From: Azorinus chamasolen
Taxonomy: Eukaryota; Mollusca; Bivalvia; Cardiida; Solecurtidae
DNA: 64,000 bases
Reading direction: 5' to 3'
Assembly (NCBI GenBank): GCA_963576725.1
Contig: OY755252.1
Span: 49,931,394-49,995,393 of the forward strand
In this document: positions 25,466 to 34,622 of the stretch, one piece after another
How the letters are laid out: every line of letters begins with the position of its first letter
How positions within the stretch are numbered: position 1 is the stretch's first letter
Made by a program: the position numbers and the translations under genes
The notes under the pieces: generated by a model
The model's database searches: none
What the model was told of the DNA's origin: nothing
What the model saw: the letters and a program-made list of their open reading frames with translations, nothing else

Positions 25466-25840
25466 TTCAATACAGTAATTTCAACTCTTAATATGTGTTA
25501 AGGTGTCAGAACAATAGTTTGGGATAGAAAAGATGACAAATGCAATTGATACAGTAGAATCTAGATCTGTATTTTAATGAGATTGTTGTGTTTATAGAAT
25601 TGTAATAATTAGAGTTTAGGATTATTGAAGAATTATACAAATACAAACTAATATGACTGATATTTGAAACTTTGTCTTTTATTTCATGCCTTAAATCTCT
25701 GAAATAAGATCTCAGAGCGAGCCCACATTTATAATCAAAGCTAGATCCTGATCTAGCAGAATTGTGTGTTGATGTCCCTCAGGTCCAGCATCCTGACAAA
25801 TGTTGAAAACTGAGATAACGCCTGTGGGGGCACAACATAA

Positions 25841-25858
25841 TGGTGTCAGAAGTGGGAT
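25841..25858 (+). other. Primer binding site, tRNA-Leu type
   Basis: TGGTGTCAGAAGTGGGAT lies 3 bp after the LTR end. It is complementary to the 3' end of animal tRNA-Leu (CCCACTTCTGACA plus CCA). This is the minus-strand priming site. Confidence 0.8.
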
Positions 25859-26121
25859 GATAATGATGATCTAGACCATAATTATTTGATACAACATACA
25901 TTACATAATTGTTTATTTAACAAAGAAAATTGTTAACATGTTAACAGAAATATAAATAGAAACTGCTGTAGAGTGGTCACTGTGATTCTGGGTTAGTAGA
26001 TATAGATCTACTTGAAGTAACGGCTTGTATCTGAAAATAGAAAACATTTTTTTTTTATAACAAAGTTTAAATTTTCTTAAACAGTAATTTTCATTGAAAG
26101 AAAATAGTACATTATTGAAAC

Positions 26122-27522
26122 ATGGATGGTAATATGCAAAACTATAGTGAACTTAGAGAAAATCAGTCATCATCCATGGAGGGAAATAATATTGAGGTAG
26201 AAAATGAAAATATGGACCATCAGTATGGTACACAAAATCATCATCTGAATAAAAATCAAGAAAATGGTTGTACAAATACACAAATTAAGGAAATGACACA
26301 AAGTTTGAATGTGTTATCAAACACAATTCTGGATTTAAATACCCAATTTCAGACGAAAATTGGAAATTTAGAGGTAGAGATGCATAAAGTAAAATCCCGA
26401 ATAAGTCAAATTCAAAATCCTGATCCTGAAATTCAATTCAACTTCAACAGAAATGAAAATAGTGAATTGAGAACTGGAGAATGTAGTCAAAACCCAATAG
26501 ATATTAATGATCCAAACTTTAACCAGAATACATGCATGCCAATGGAGCCATGCTTGGCACAAAACTGTATGCATCCAGCAAACTCAAATAAACATAATTC
26601 ATTGAAAATGAAACCACAGTCTTACAGTGGAAATGAAGATTTAGATGATTTCTTAACTCAATACGAGATTACAGCAGAAATTAATGGATGGGGATATAAA
26701 GAGAAAGCTTTGTACCTAGCCAGCTCACTTACAAATGAAGCAAGGTCACTGCTCAGTGAAATGAATGAGAGAGAAAGGCGTGACTTTGATTCATTGGTTG
26801 AGAAATTAAAAGCAAGATTTGGTACAGAAAACAAAGCAGAGGTATACAGAATTCAGTTGAAAACTAGGGTTAGAAACAAAGGGGAGACAATTCCTGAATT
26901 GGCACAATCAATTAGAAAAATGACTAGATTGGCATATCCAACTGGGACTCAAGATGTAGTAGAAACTCTGGCTCTTGAAAATTTTATAGATGCATTGACA
27001 GATTCAGAAATTAGGCTTAGATTGAGAGAAAATGGTCCCAAAACCATCTTTGAAGCAGAAAAGATGGCTGTGAAAATGGAAGCTCACAGATTAGCTGACA
27101 GACAAAGAACAAAATTAGTAGGTAACATTGATCAGAACTTGAGAAATGAGAGTCCATATAAGGAACAAGATACTTCAAGACACACACAAAATCAAAATGT
27201 TGCACCACAAGGCTTCACACAAAATAAACACCAATTTCATAGAAACAACAGAAATCCAAGAGAAAATAGGTACTATGAAAACAGGTCTGATAACAGAACA
27301 TTTGGAAATAATTACCAAAACAGAAACCAGTTTATGGGCAGACAGAATTATAGACCTGCACAAAGATTAGGTCGCAATAATTACCAGAACCATCCAGACT
27401 ATCAGCATAGGTTCAATCAGAGAACTGAGCCTCAAAATAGAAATATAAGTCAGGGAAACTTTCAAAGGTCAAACCAAAGGGACCAGGGTTTGACAAATCA
27501 AGTCGGTCCCAGATTGCACTAA
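26122..27522 (+). CDS. gag: Gag-like polyprotein of the LTR retrotransposon
   Basis: 466 codons. The ATG at 26122 has A at -3 and G at +4. The N-terminal ~110 residues are polar with a predicted coiled-coil-like stretch. Residues about 160-335 (from KPQSYSGNEDLDDFLTQYE) have the layout of the retrotransposon capsid domain, with DFLTQYE, a WGY-ALYLASSL segment and a RFG segment. The last ~130 residues are rich in Asn, Gln and Arg and contain no cysteine, so the usual CCHC zinc knuckle is absent. The basic tail may bind RNA instead. The ORF ends 82 bp into the upstream extension of the protease frame and has an in-phase GGGTTTG slippery site 28 bp before its stop. Confidence 0.9.
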   Translation: MDGNMQNYSELRENQSSSMEGNNIEVENENMDHQYGTQNHHLNKNQENGCTNTQIKEMTQSLNVLSNTILDLNTQFQTKIGNLEVEMHKVKSRISQIQNPDPEIQFNFNRNENSELRTGECSQNPIDINDPNFNQNTCMPMEPCLAQNCMHPANSNKHNSLKMKPQSYSGNEDLDDFLTQYEITAEINGWGYKEKALYLASSLTNEARSLLSEMNERERRDFDSLVEKLKARFGTENKAEVYRIQLKTRVRNKGETIPELAQSIRKMTRLAYPTGTQDVVETLALENFIDALTDSEIRLRLRENGPKTIFEAEKMAVKMEAHRLADRQRTKLVGNIDQNLRNESPYKEQDTSRHTQNQNVAPQGFTQNKHQFHRNNRNPRENRYYENRSDNRTFGNNYQNRNQFMGRQNYRPAQRLGRNNYQNHPDYQHRFNQRTEPQNRNISQGNFQRSNQRDQGLTNQVGPRLH

Positions 27523-28340
27523 ACAACCTAGGGTCTGAAAATGGATACTTTGTATCAACAAACATTCTCCAAAATCAAGTGACATTTTTAGTAGATTCAG
27601 GTGCAAATGTATCAATTCTAAATAGAGAAACAGTAGAAAAATTACCATATTCAAGTAGGCCAACAATTTTTCCAGTACAATCATCTTTAGTGACAGTTAC
27701 AGGAGAGTCAACTCCTTTTGATGGGAAAACACAAATAGAAATTGGTATAGGTAGACAGAAAATAACCCATGAGTTTTTGATAGCAGATATAAAACAAGGT
27801 GGAATATTAGGCTTAGATTTTCTTATGCAAAATAAATGTGATATTATGTTGAGCAAAGGCTATATTGCTCTACATGGTGAAAGAATCCCATGCTTTCACA
27901 ATTCAAGCAATGCTGAGTACACATGTTGTAGAATAGCTGTTTCTGAAACTGTAATAATACCTGCAGAATCAGAAATGATTGTACCTGGAAAACCTATGGA
28001 TCCTATTGATAATGATTACTTAGGAATTTTAGAACCAGATTCAAAATTTGAAGAGAAAACTGGACTCCTAGTTGGAAAAAGTTTAATTGATCCTACCAGT
28101 GGGACATTTCCTATTAGAATTGCAAATCTTAAGAAGGAACCTTGTAAAATATACGAAAACACAGTTACAGCTGTCTATGAGTGTGTATCAGTACCAACAT
28201 CTGAGCCTGTTTCTTCAGTCAAAACAGAAATGAAAACAGACAAAACAGATAATTTGCCAGAACATATGCAAGACTTATTCAGACGTGCCTCTGAAAATCT
28301 AGAACCTGACCAGAATAAGAAGTTGAAAAAACTTTGTTAA
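27441..28340 (+). CDS. pro: Retropepsin-type aspartic protease of the LTR retrotransposon
   Basis: The frame is open from 27441 with no convincing ATG start, so expression as a gag-pro fusion by -1 frameshift is likely. The catalytic motif is FLVDSGANVS (Asp codon at 27594). About 70 residues later comes GILGLDFL, the conserved ILGxDFL region of retropepsins. It cleaves the gag-pol polyprotein as a homodimer. The remaining ~120 residues lead toward RT without recognised motifs. It stops at 28338-28340, overlapping the RT frame by 22 bp at an A6 run. Confidence 0.88.
   Translation, partial: KYKSGKLSKVKPKGPGFDKSSRSQIALNNLGSENGYFVSTNILQNQVTFLVDSGANVSILNRETVEKLPYSSRPTIFPVQSSLVTVTGESTPFDGKTQIEIGIGRQKITHEFLIADIKQGGILGLDFLMQNKCDIMLSKGYIALHGERIPCFHNSSNAEYTCCRIAVSETVIIPAESEMIVPGKPMDPIDNDYLGILEPDSKFEEKTGLLVGKSLIDPTSGTFPIRIANLKKEPCKIYENTVTAVYECVSVPTSEPVSSVKTEMKTDKTDNLPEHMQDLFRRASENLEPDQNKKLKKLC
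27486..27492 (+). promoter_or_regulatory. Slippery heptamer for -1 frameshift, gag to protease
   Basis: G GGT TTG in the gag reading phase fits the X XXY YYZ rule for simultaneous -1 slippage. The protease frame is the -1 frame and is open from 27441, so the site lies inside the 82-bp overlap. I see no strong downstream stem-loop by eye. It is the only canonical heptamer I found in the overlap. Confidence 0.6.
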
Positions 28341-30646
28341 TTGAGAATCAGAGTGTCTTTTCTTCTTCTAAGCTAGATATTGGTGGGACAAATTTGGTTT
28401 CACATTCCATTGACACTGGAGATCATCCGCCCATTAAAACATATCCTTATCGCATTCCCTTGGCAAAGAGAGACGTGGCAGAAAAAGAAATTGATGAAAT
28501 GTTAAAAGGAGGAATTATTGAGCCTGCATGTTCTCCATGGTTATCCCCTGTCCTTTTGGTCACAAAACCAGATGGTTCTGTCAGATTTTGTTGTGATTAC
28601 CGTAAGCTTAACCAAGTGTCAATAAAAGAATACCAGCCTTTACCTAGAATAGATGATAATTTGGATGCATTATCTGGATCAAAGTTTTTTTCAAATTTAG
28701 ATTTAAGATCAGGTTTTTGGCAAGTAAATGTTGATTCAGCAAGCAGACCCAAAACTGCATTTAGTTTAGCAGGTGGTAGACAATATCAGTTTTGCAAGCT
28801 ACCCTTTGGAATTTGTCCCTCTGTTTTCACAAGACTCATGCAACTAGTATTTTCTGGTCTAATATGGAAAAATCTTGTTCTGTATTTGGATGACATTATT
28901 GTCATAGGAAAAACTTTTGAGGAAGCCATAGAAAACTTGAAAACTGTGTTTCAGAGGTTGAAAGAAGCCAATTTAAAGTTACACCCTAAAAAGTGTAATC
29001 TTTTGCAGAAAGAAGTTACATTCTTAGGTCATGTTGTTAGTGAAAATGGTACTTCCACTTGTCCAGAGAAAATTCAAGCAGTCACAGATTGGCCTACTCC
29101 TAGAAGTGTTAAGGATGTTAGAAGTTTTATTGGTTTAGTATCATTCTATCGAAAATACATTAAAGATTTTGCAACCATAGCCAAACCATTGCACCGAATG
29201 TCAGAAAAAGGTACCAAGTTCATCTGGTCCGATGAATGTGAAAAGGCATTTCAGGCTTTGAAAAAGGCATTAGATTCTAGTCCAATTCTAGCATACCCTA
29301 CTCAAGATGGTGATTTTATTTTGAGTACTGATGCCAGTGATGTTGCTTGTGGTAGTGTTTTATCACAGATACAGAATGGTCAAGAAAAGGTGATTGCTTA
29401 CTTTTCAAAGTGTTTTTCAAAAGCAGAGAGAGGTTATTGTGTGACGAGAAAAGAACTCAATGCTATAGTGTTGTCTGTGCAGCACTTTCATCACTATCTG
29501 TATGGTAGAAAATTCAAAATTCAAACAGACCACGCCAGCTTAAGGTGGTTAACAAATTTCAAGATAGCTGAAGGTCAGTTGTGTAGATGGATTAATATAT
29601 TGTCAAATTATGATTTTGAAATAGTACATAGACCTGGCAGATTGCATTCAAACTGTGACGCCTTGAGTCGCAGACCATGTTATGACAAAAATTGTTCATA
29701 TTGTGAACGAGTAGAGACTCGTTATGAAAACAGATCTGTTGATAATCAGACATCTTATCCCAGAGATAAAGTCTTAGTCTCAGAAAAGATGAATTCTGAG
29801 GTTGAGAAAGTTGCCTCTGTTTCAGTGCATGATGACAAAACAGATAGGCAAAAAGACAGTAAGGTTGTTATCAAACCAAACGATGACAAATTAAGTAGAG
29901 ATTCAATTTCAATTGAGTATGAGACCTGTAGAAGAAAACAGAAAAATACTGATAGTGCAATAGTCATGCTGATAATGTTGGTCGGTTTCATTACTGTACT
30001 CAAATATCCTGTTATCTTAGCATTACTATATTCACTGTATGTCTTGTATCAGAGAGCAGTAGAGTCAGGGAATAGTAGAATATCTGTATGTAGTACTTTC
30101 GATTGTAGTAAAATTTCCAAGCAGAAATTCACTGAGGTCAGTTCCATAAGCTCTGACAGAAAATCTGTTTTGAAAATTGATAACGGTCAGAATTTCAGTG
30201 AGGTTAGATCAAATCTGTCTGACAGAAATTCTAGTTTAGTTGATAATCAGAAAACCAGACATATGAAGGAGGCGACAGATGATATAGAAACTATTTCAGT
30301 AGGTTTCAATACTGCATGTGTTAACAGTAATAGTTTAGAGCCTAAGATTCAGAGTTTAACTGTGGTCAAATCTAACTTTGATATAAATTCTGTTTCATAT
30401 GAGAGTTCACTAGAAACTTCAAAATACTGTTATGCAGGTCAGACAATGACAGATAACACTGAAACACCAAGTACATCTAGAGACTGTTCTCAAACACCAG
30501 TAGAGTTGCACAGGGACAACAGCTTACCACATACCCTGGACAGTACAATAGATATTGAGAATTTAGACCTTACAGAGTTAGGTCTAATGCAGAAGAACGA
30601 CTCAGTTCTTCGAATTGTAAGAAGTTGGTTTGACAGAGTGGTCTGA
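28319..30646 (+). CDS. pol: Reverse transcriptase and RNase H of the LTR retrotransposon
   Basis: Open from 28319 in the -1 frame relative to protease. RT motifs in order (numbered from 28334): LLVTKPDGSVRFCCDYRKLN, FFSNLDLRSGFWQV, LPFGICPSVFTRLM (about 156-169) and the catalytic YLDD (184-187, bases 28883-28894). RNase H follows, with acidic residues in STDAS, TRKELNAI, TDHASL and NCDALSRR (to about residue 450). RT copies the RNA into DNA and RNase H removes the template. Two oddities: the B-region motif, normally PFGxxNAPxxF, lacks two residues (NA); and ~320 residues without enzyme motifs follow RNase H, including a hydrophobic hairpin at about 541-575 that looks like one or two membrane segments. 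The frame ends just before integrase. Confidence 0.93.
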   Translation, partial: EVEKTLLIENQSVFSSSKLDIGGTNLVSHSIDTGDHPPIKTYPYRIPLAKRDVAEKEIDEMLKGGIIEPACSPWLSPVLLVTKPDGSVRFCCDYRKLNQVSIKEYQPLPRIDDNLDALSGSKFFSNLDLRSGFWQVNVDSASRPKTAFSLAGGRQYQFCKLPFGICPSVFTRLMQLVFSGLIWKNLVLYLDDIIVIGKTFEEAIENLKTVFQRLKEANLKLHPKKCNLLQKEVTFLGHVVSENGTSTCPEKIQAVTDWPTPRSVKDVRSFIGLVSFYRKYIKDFATIAKPLHRMSEKGTKFIWSDECEKAFQALKKALDSSPILAYPTQDGDFILSTDASDVACGSVLSQIQNGQEKVIAYFSKCFSKAERGYCVTRKELNAIVLSVQHFHHYLYGRKFKIQTDHASLRWLTNFKIAEGQLCRWINILSNYDFEIVHRPGRLHSNCDALSRRPCYDKNCSYCERVETRYENRSVDNQTSYPRDKVLVSEKMNSEVEKVASVSVHDDKTDRQKDSKVVIKPNDDKLSRDSISIEYETCRRKQKNTDSAIVMLIMLVGFITVLKYPVILALLYSLYVLYQRAVESGNSRISVCSTFDCSKISKQKFTEVSSISSDRKSVLKIDNGQNFSEVRSNLSDRNSSLVDNQKTRHMKEATDDIETISVGFNTACVNSNSLEPKIQSLTVVKSNFDINSVSYESSLETSKYCYAGQTMTDNTETPSTSRDCSQTPVELHRDNSLPHTLDSTIDIENLDLTELGLMQKNDSVLRIVRSWFDRVV

Positions 30647-31862
30647 TGTTTCACATTTAGGTGCAGATGTGAAGTATTATTGGTACAGGTGGGAATCTCT
30701 TGTTGTAGAGAATGATGTTTTATACAGGAAATGGGAAAATGCCTGTGTAGATAGTATAGAATTACAAATAGTATTACCAGTAGTCCTAAAAAACTTTGTT
30801 CTACAACAACTTCATGACAATGTAGGAGGTGGTCACCTAGGTATTAAGAAAACTCTGAGCAAGATTAGGAAGAGATTCTTTTGGTATAGGCTTAGGAGTG
30901 ATGTAGAGAGATGGTGTAGAAAATGTAGTAAATGTTCAGCTCAAAAGTCTCCTAAGAAAAAGATGAAAGCTCCAATGAAACAGTATCAAGTAGGTGCTAG
31001 GTGGGAGCGAATAGCTATAGATATAGTAGGACCACTTCCAAAGAGTGATAATGGAAATAAGTATCTGATGGTAGTTGTAGACTATTTTACAAAGTGGGTT
31101 GAAGCTTTACCTTTACCCAATATTGAAGCAGAAACTGTAGCTCAAGCCCTAGTGACAGAGATAATACCGAGGTTTGGAGTACCGTTGTCAATTCATACTG
31201 ATCAAGGGGTACAATTTGAGTCCAACCTTTTCAAAGAAATGTGCAGATTACTAGGGATACACAAGACAAGAACCACACCATATAGACCCCAATCTGATGG
31301 TTTAGTAGAGCGTACAAATAGGACCCTGCTTAATATGCTTAAAGCTTTTGTCTCTGAGAATCAGAAAAACTGGGACAACTGTGTACCTTTCTGCTTGATG
31401 GCTTATAGAGCTTCAGTGCATCAGTCCACTGGAGTCACACCATGTTCCATGATGTTCGGGTCCGACATCAGGCTGCCCATAGATCTTGTCTTTGGTCAAC
31501 CTGAATTAGATAAGGCTGAAAAAGAATCCAAGTATGGGATTGATTTTGTACAAAATCTTGTAGAGAATCTAGATAAAGTAAATAAATTTGCACAACAAAG
31601 AATGACAATGTCAAGCACTAGCATGAAAAAGAGTTATGACATGAAAACAAATTTGTGTAACTACACAGTAGGCGATGCCGTGTGGTATCATGACAAGAGA
31701 CGTAGAGTAGGCATCTCTGAAAAACTCAGAAATCCTTGGTCAGGGCCTTTTAAAGTAATCACCAAAATAAGTGATATTCTATACAGAATTCAAGAAAGTC
31801 CCAGAAAGAAACCAAAAGTCGTACACCACGACAAATTGAAACCATTCACTGGTGATGTTTAA
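30621..31862 (+). CDS. Integrase of the LTR retrotransposon
   Basis: Open from 30621 in the +1 frame relative to RT. The first in-frame codons (EWSDVSHLG) are what normally continues the polyprotein, so a small indel has probably split one pol ORF. The domains are a zinc-binding HHCC region (HDNVGGGH and CRKCSKC), then a DDE core with Asp in IAIDIVGPL, Asp in HTDQGVQF and Glu in DGLVERTNR, with exactly 35 residues between the last two (D,D-35-E). A C-terminal basic region ends in a WSGPFKVI segment of the GPY/F type and VHHDKLKPF. No chromodomain is seen. It inserts the cDNA into the host chromosome. Confidence 0.93.
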   Translation, partial: EVGLTEWSDVSHLGADVKYYWYRWESLVVENDVLYRKWENACVDSIELQIVLPVVLKNFVLQQLHDNVGGGHLGIKKTLSKIRKRFFWYRLRSDVERWCRKCSKCSAQKSPKKKMKAPMKQYQVGARWERIAIDIVGPLPKSDNGNKYLMVVVDYFTKWVEALPLPNIEAETVAQALVTEIIPRFGVPLSIHTDQGVQFESNLFKEMCRLLGIHKTRTTPYRPQSDGLVERTNRTLLNMLKAFVSENQKNWDNCVPFCLMAYRASVHQSTGVTPCSMMFGSDIRLPIDLVFGQPELDKAEKESKYGIDFVQNLVENLDKVNKFAQQRMTMSSTSMKKSYDMKTNLCNYTVGDAVWYHDKRRRVGISEKLRNPWSGPFKVITKISDILYRIQESPRKKPKVVHHDKLKPFTGDV

Positions 31863-34607
31863 CTGTTAGATTGAGAAATTTATAAAAATTAAGATAGTTT
31901 GTTATTAAATGTACATGTAGTATATATTGGATTACTTGTAACAAGTAAGCAGATGCTACTTGTTGATACTCACCTAAGTTACATACCTTTATTCCTTTAG
32001 CTGTCACCATAAACACACAGACACACACACAGTCTGGTGGCCCAATTCTGAAAGTTATTGATAATTATCAATTATCTGAAAGAAATAGAGAAATACTCTA
32101 TACAGATAAAGAATAAAGAAAATGTCAGTGAAGAAAGAAAATCTACAAAGAGATAAGATTTTAGACTGGGGTTTAAACCATTAAATATTGAAAACTGAAC
32201 ACCTGAAGATACATGATTAGATATTGAAAACTGAACACCTGAAAATGACAGATAAATGAATTGCTTGAAAAATGAAACTGATAATTGAAATATTCTTCCA
32301 TGGATTATGAAGTCACCACCACCTGGAACAGCACAGGAGAACAATTTTGCATACAAATACTTTATAAGATTTCAATTTTGTATTTTACAAACTTATAGGT
32401 AGTTAAATTTATGATGGTTGAAGTCAGTACAATTTTGTTATCTAGAAGAGCTAAGCTCACTTTATACATGTAACAGTTGACAGATTGTACTTCAAGTACA
32501 ATGCTCCAGACTTTTACCTGTATTTGAGACATATGAATTATTCCATTAAAGGAGCATTGTTAAATAAATAAATAAAATAAATGTATACCTATTCAGTATT
32601 CATAGTATTCAGCAAATAAAGCTGATTGCATAAAAGATTGAACTGTCTCAGCCATATCTAACATTATTAGGCATACAGGTATGTATCTCAAAGGACAAAA
32701 TCAGCTATAGGATAAAACTTAAATTGTGTGTAATTATCTGCTGATTTTGGTGTTTTATAGACCAAAAACAGTGAATAAAAACTGGATCACATTAACTGAC
32801 CAGAGCATTGAAATTAATTCTAGCTGTAATTAATAGAAGTTACTTACAACTCAGAAATGTAGATAGAATATTTCAAATTTTAAATAAAACTATTGATCAG
32901 TTATTTCCACATACCAGTATACTTAGGTCATTGAAGATTGTAATGTGTGCGTAAATATTAATTGTAAATGTCTACAGTGACTTAGATAACCTTAAATAAA
33001 TAATTAGTTATATCATTTAACTAAAACAAGTAATGTAAGACATATTTTGGAAGAAATATGTATACATACAGCATGTTTTGGCTCTAAATTCATAAATTAT
33101 GGAAATAAATTATATAATGTGTTTCTTGGTCACTGAAATTTTATGTATGTATCTGTATATGAGGTATTTCTGTCATTGGCCGGATGGATAATTATGCGGT
33201 TCCTTCCGGTTAATGATTTCATATCTATTGTAATAACAGTATATCTTTCATTGACCAGATAGATATTGTGGCATAATAATAATACACATAGCAGTTATGT
33301 AATTGCAATAGGAATATTTTTCTAAATCAAATTGTTATGCTTGCTGAATTTTCATTGATGAATATTTTTCACTTGTGATTGTTTACTTCTGGATGTAAGT
33401 CTCTATGACACAAACTGTGAACACATACACAGTTCTGTATCATGGAAGACTGTACACACAATATTTTTGGCTACTTGAATTTCATAAATTTTCCAGATCA
33501 CTTACCAATTTAAAATCTAGTGGATTATCAGAAGGTAGTTGCATCATCCATCTTTAATTTCATACCTGAAATAAATGTTCAAAAATTAAGATTATGAGCA
33601 ACTACTTTATAAGTTACTGGGTATATTCAGAATAAATTGATTACTGTGTGTTATTTTCTTAAAGATTAATAGAATAACATACATTTGGATCCTGTGTGGA
33701 TTCATTTTGAGTAAAATAGTTATGTTTGTAAATAGAACAGACATATACATTAGTCTCTGAATAAAATGACTTGTTTGGTACTACTAGAGTGCTTATAGCT
33801 ACTAAATTTTCAAAAGATTTGGATATCAATGGAGTTAAATTGATGATAGAAAATCTTTTCAGTTTCTTCTTAATAAGATAAACAGATGTTGTTTTCTTAT
33901 TAATAAGATAAACAGAGGTTGTTTGTAGGCCAAACAAGTAGCTATATGTGTTGATGTATATATATTTTATTGAATTCATGAATTTTGATAAATTGCATTG
34001 TTAAGACTAAGACAAGTTGAATAACTTGTTATTGTTTTGTTTAAGAAATGTTTCTTACAACTTAGTTGTTGAAAACATGTTAAGATACAGAGCACAAGTT
34101 TAACATAAGGTGTCTGACTTTTATCTTTTCAGCATTGTAATTAATGATGGAAAGAAGAATGAATCAGAACTTATGAACTGATAGATGGTTAAAACAAAAT
34201 AAGTTTGATTAGATGCAACATTAAGAATTGCATTTATGTAAAACTAAATGCTATTGTATTATTTTGTTTCCAAAAGTTAGACAGAGGACGAAATTACAAA
34301 ATAAATGGTTGAATCCTCTGCACTAAGTTTTGCCAATCAATGTGATTTTTCTATCACCGTGCTCCTCGTTAAATTGTTGTCATTCATCGAAATCAAGGCA
34401 AATTGAAAGACTGAACATGCATTAACCTGTGTGTCATGCTAAGATAGATGAAATCTTAATAGTTCTATGATATATTGCAAATTACCAGTTCACATTGTAA
34501 ATTGTGACAACGGCCATGCTCTTTTTCCCAGTTTAAAAATTCACTTCCGGTAACGACCACATGTCTACTTTCGCTTTTGAATCTTGCCAAATTGGGGACC
34601 AATTCCT
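31863..34607. other. Non-coding 3' region of the retrotransposon, no env
   Basis: 2.7 kb of AT-rich sequence with stops in all frames. The longest ORF is a 106-codon antisense one with low-complexity duplication. No signal peptide, fusion-peptide or membrane-protein ORF resembling env is seen. It contains only small direct repeats (for example ATTGAAAACTGAACACCTGA twice near 32190-32245). It may be the relic of a lost third gene or simply a long 3' leader. Confidence 0.6.
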
Positions 34608-34622
34608 GAGGGACGGGGGTAA
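34608..34622 (+). other. Polypurine tract
   Basis: GAGGGACGGGGG, then TAA, directly before the 3' LTR. This is the expected primer for plus-strand DNA synthesis. It is interrupted by one C. Confidence 0.75.

Larger units (their letters stand above)
24483..25837 (+). repeat. 5' LTR (1355 bp)
   Basis: Begins TGCTGTGCCG and ends GGGGGCACAACA. Compared with the 3' LTR it carries an extra ACGTC next to the TGACGTCA site and lacks 16 bp near 24922. It holds its promoter at 24824-24850 and a run of CCGGAT-type palindromes downstream of that promoter. Confidence 0.97.

Noticed and set aside
28319..28340. A6 run at the protease/RT overlap as a canonical slippery heptamer
   Set aside because: A AAA AAC is present as letters but not in the protease reading phase. 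Only partial re-pairing is possible, so I did not annotate it as a proven site.
31863..34607. Possible env gene of the LTR retrotransposon
   Set aside because: No ORF of useful length on the sense strand, and no signal peptide or membrane anchor pattern.
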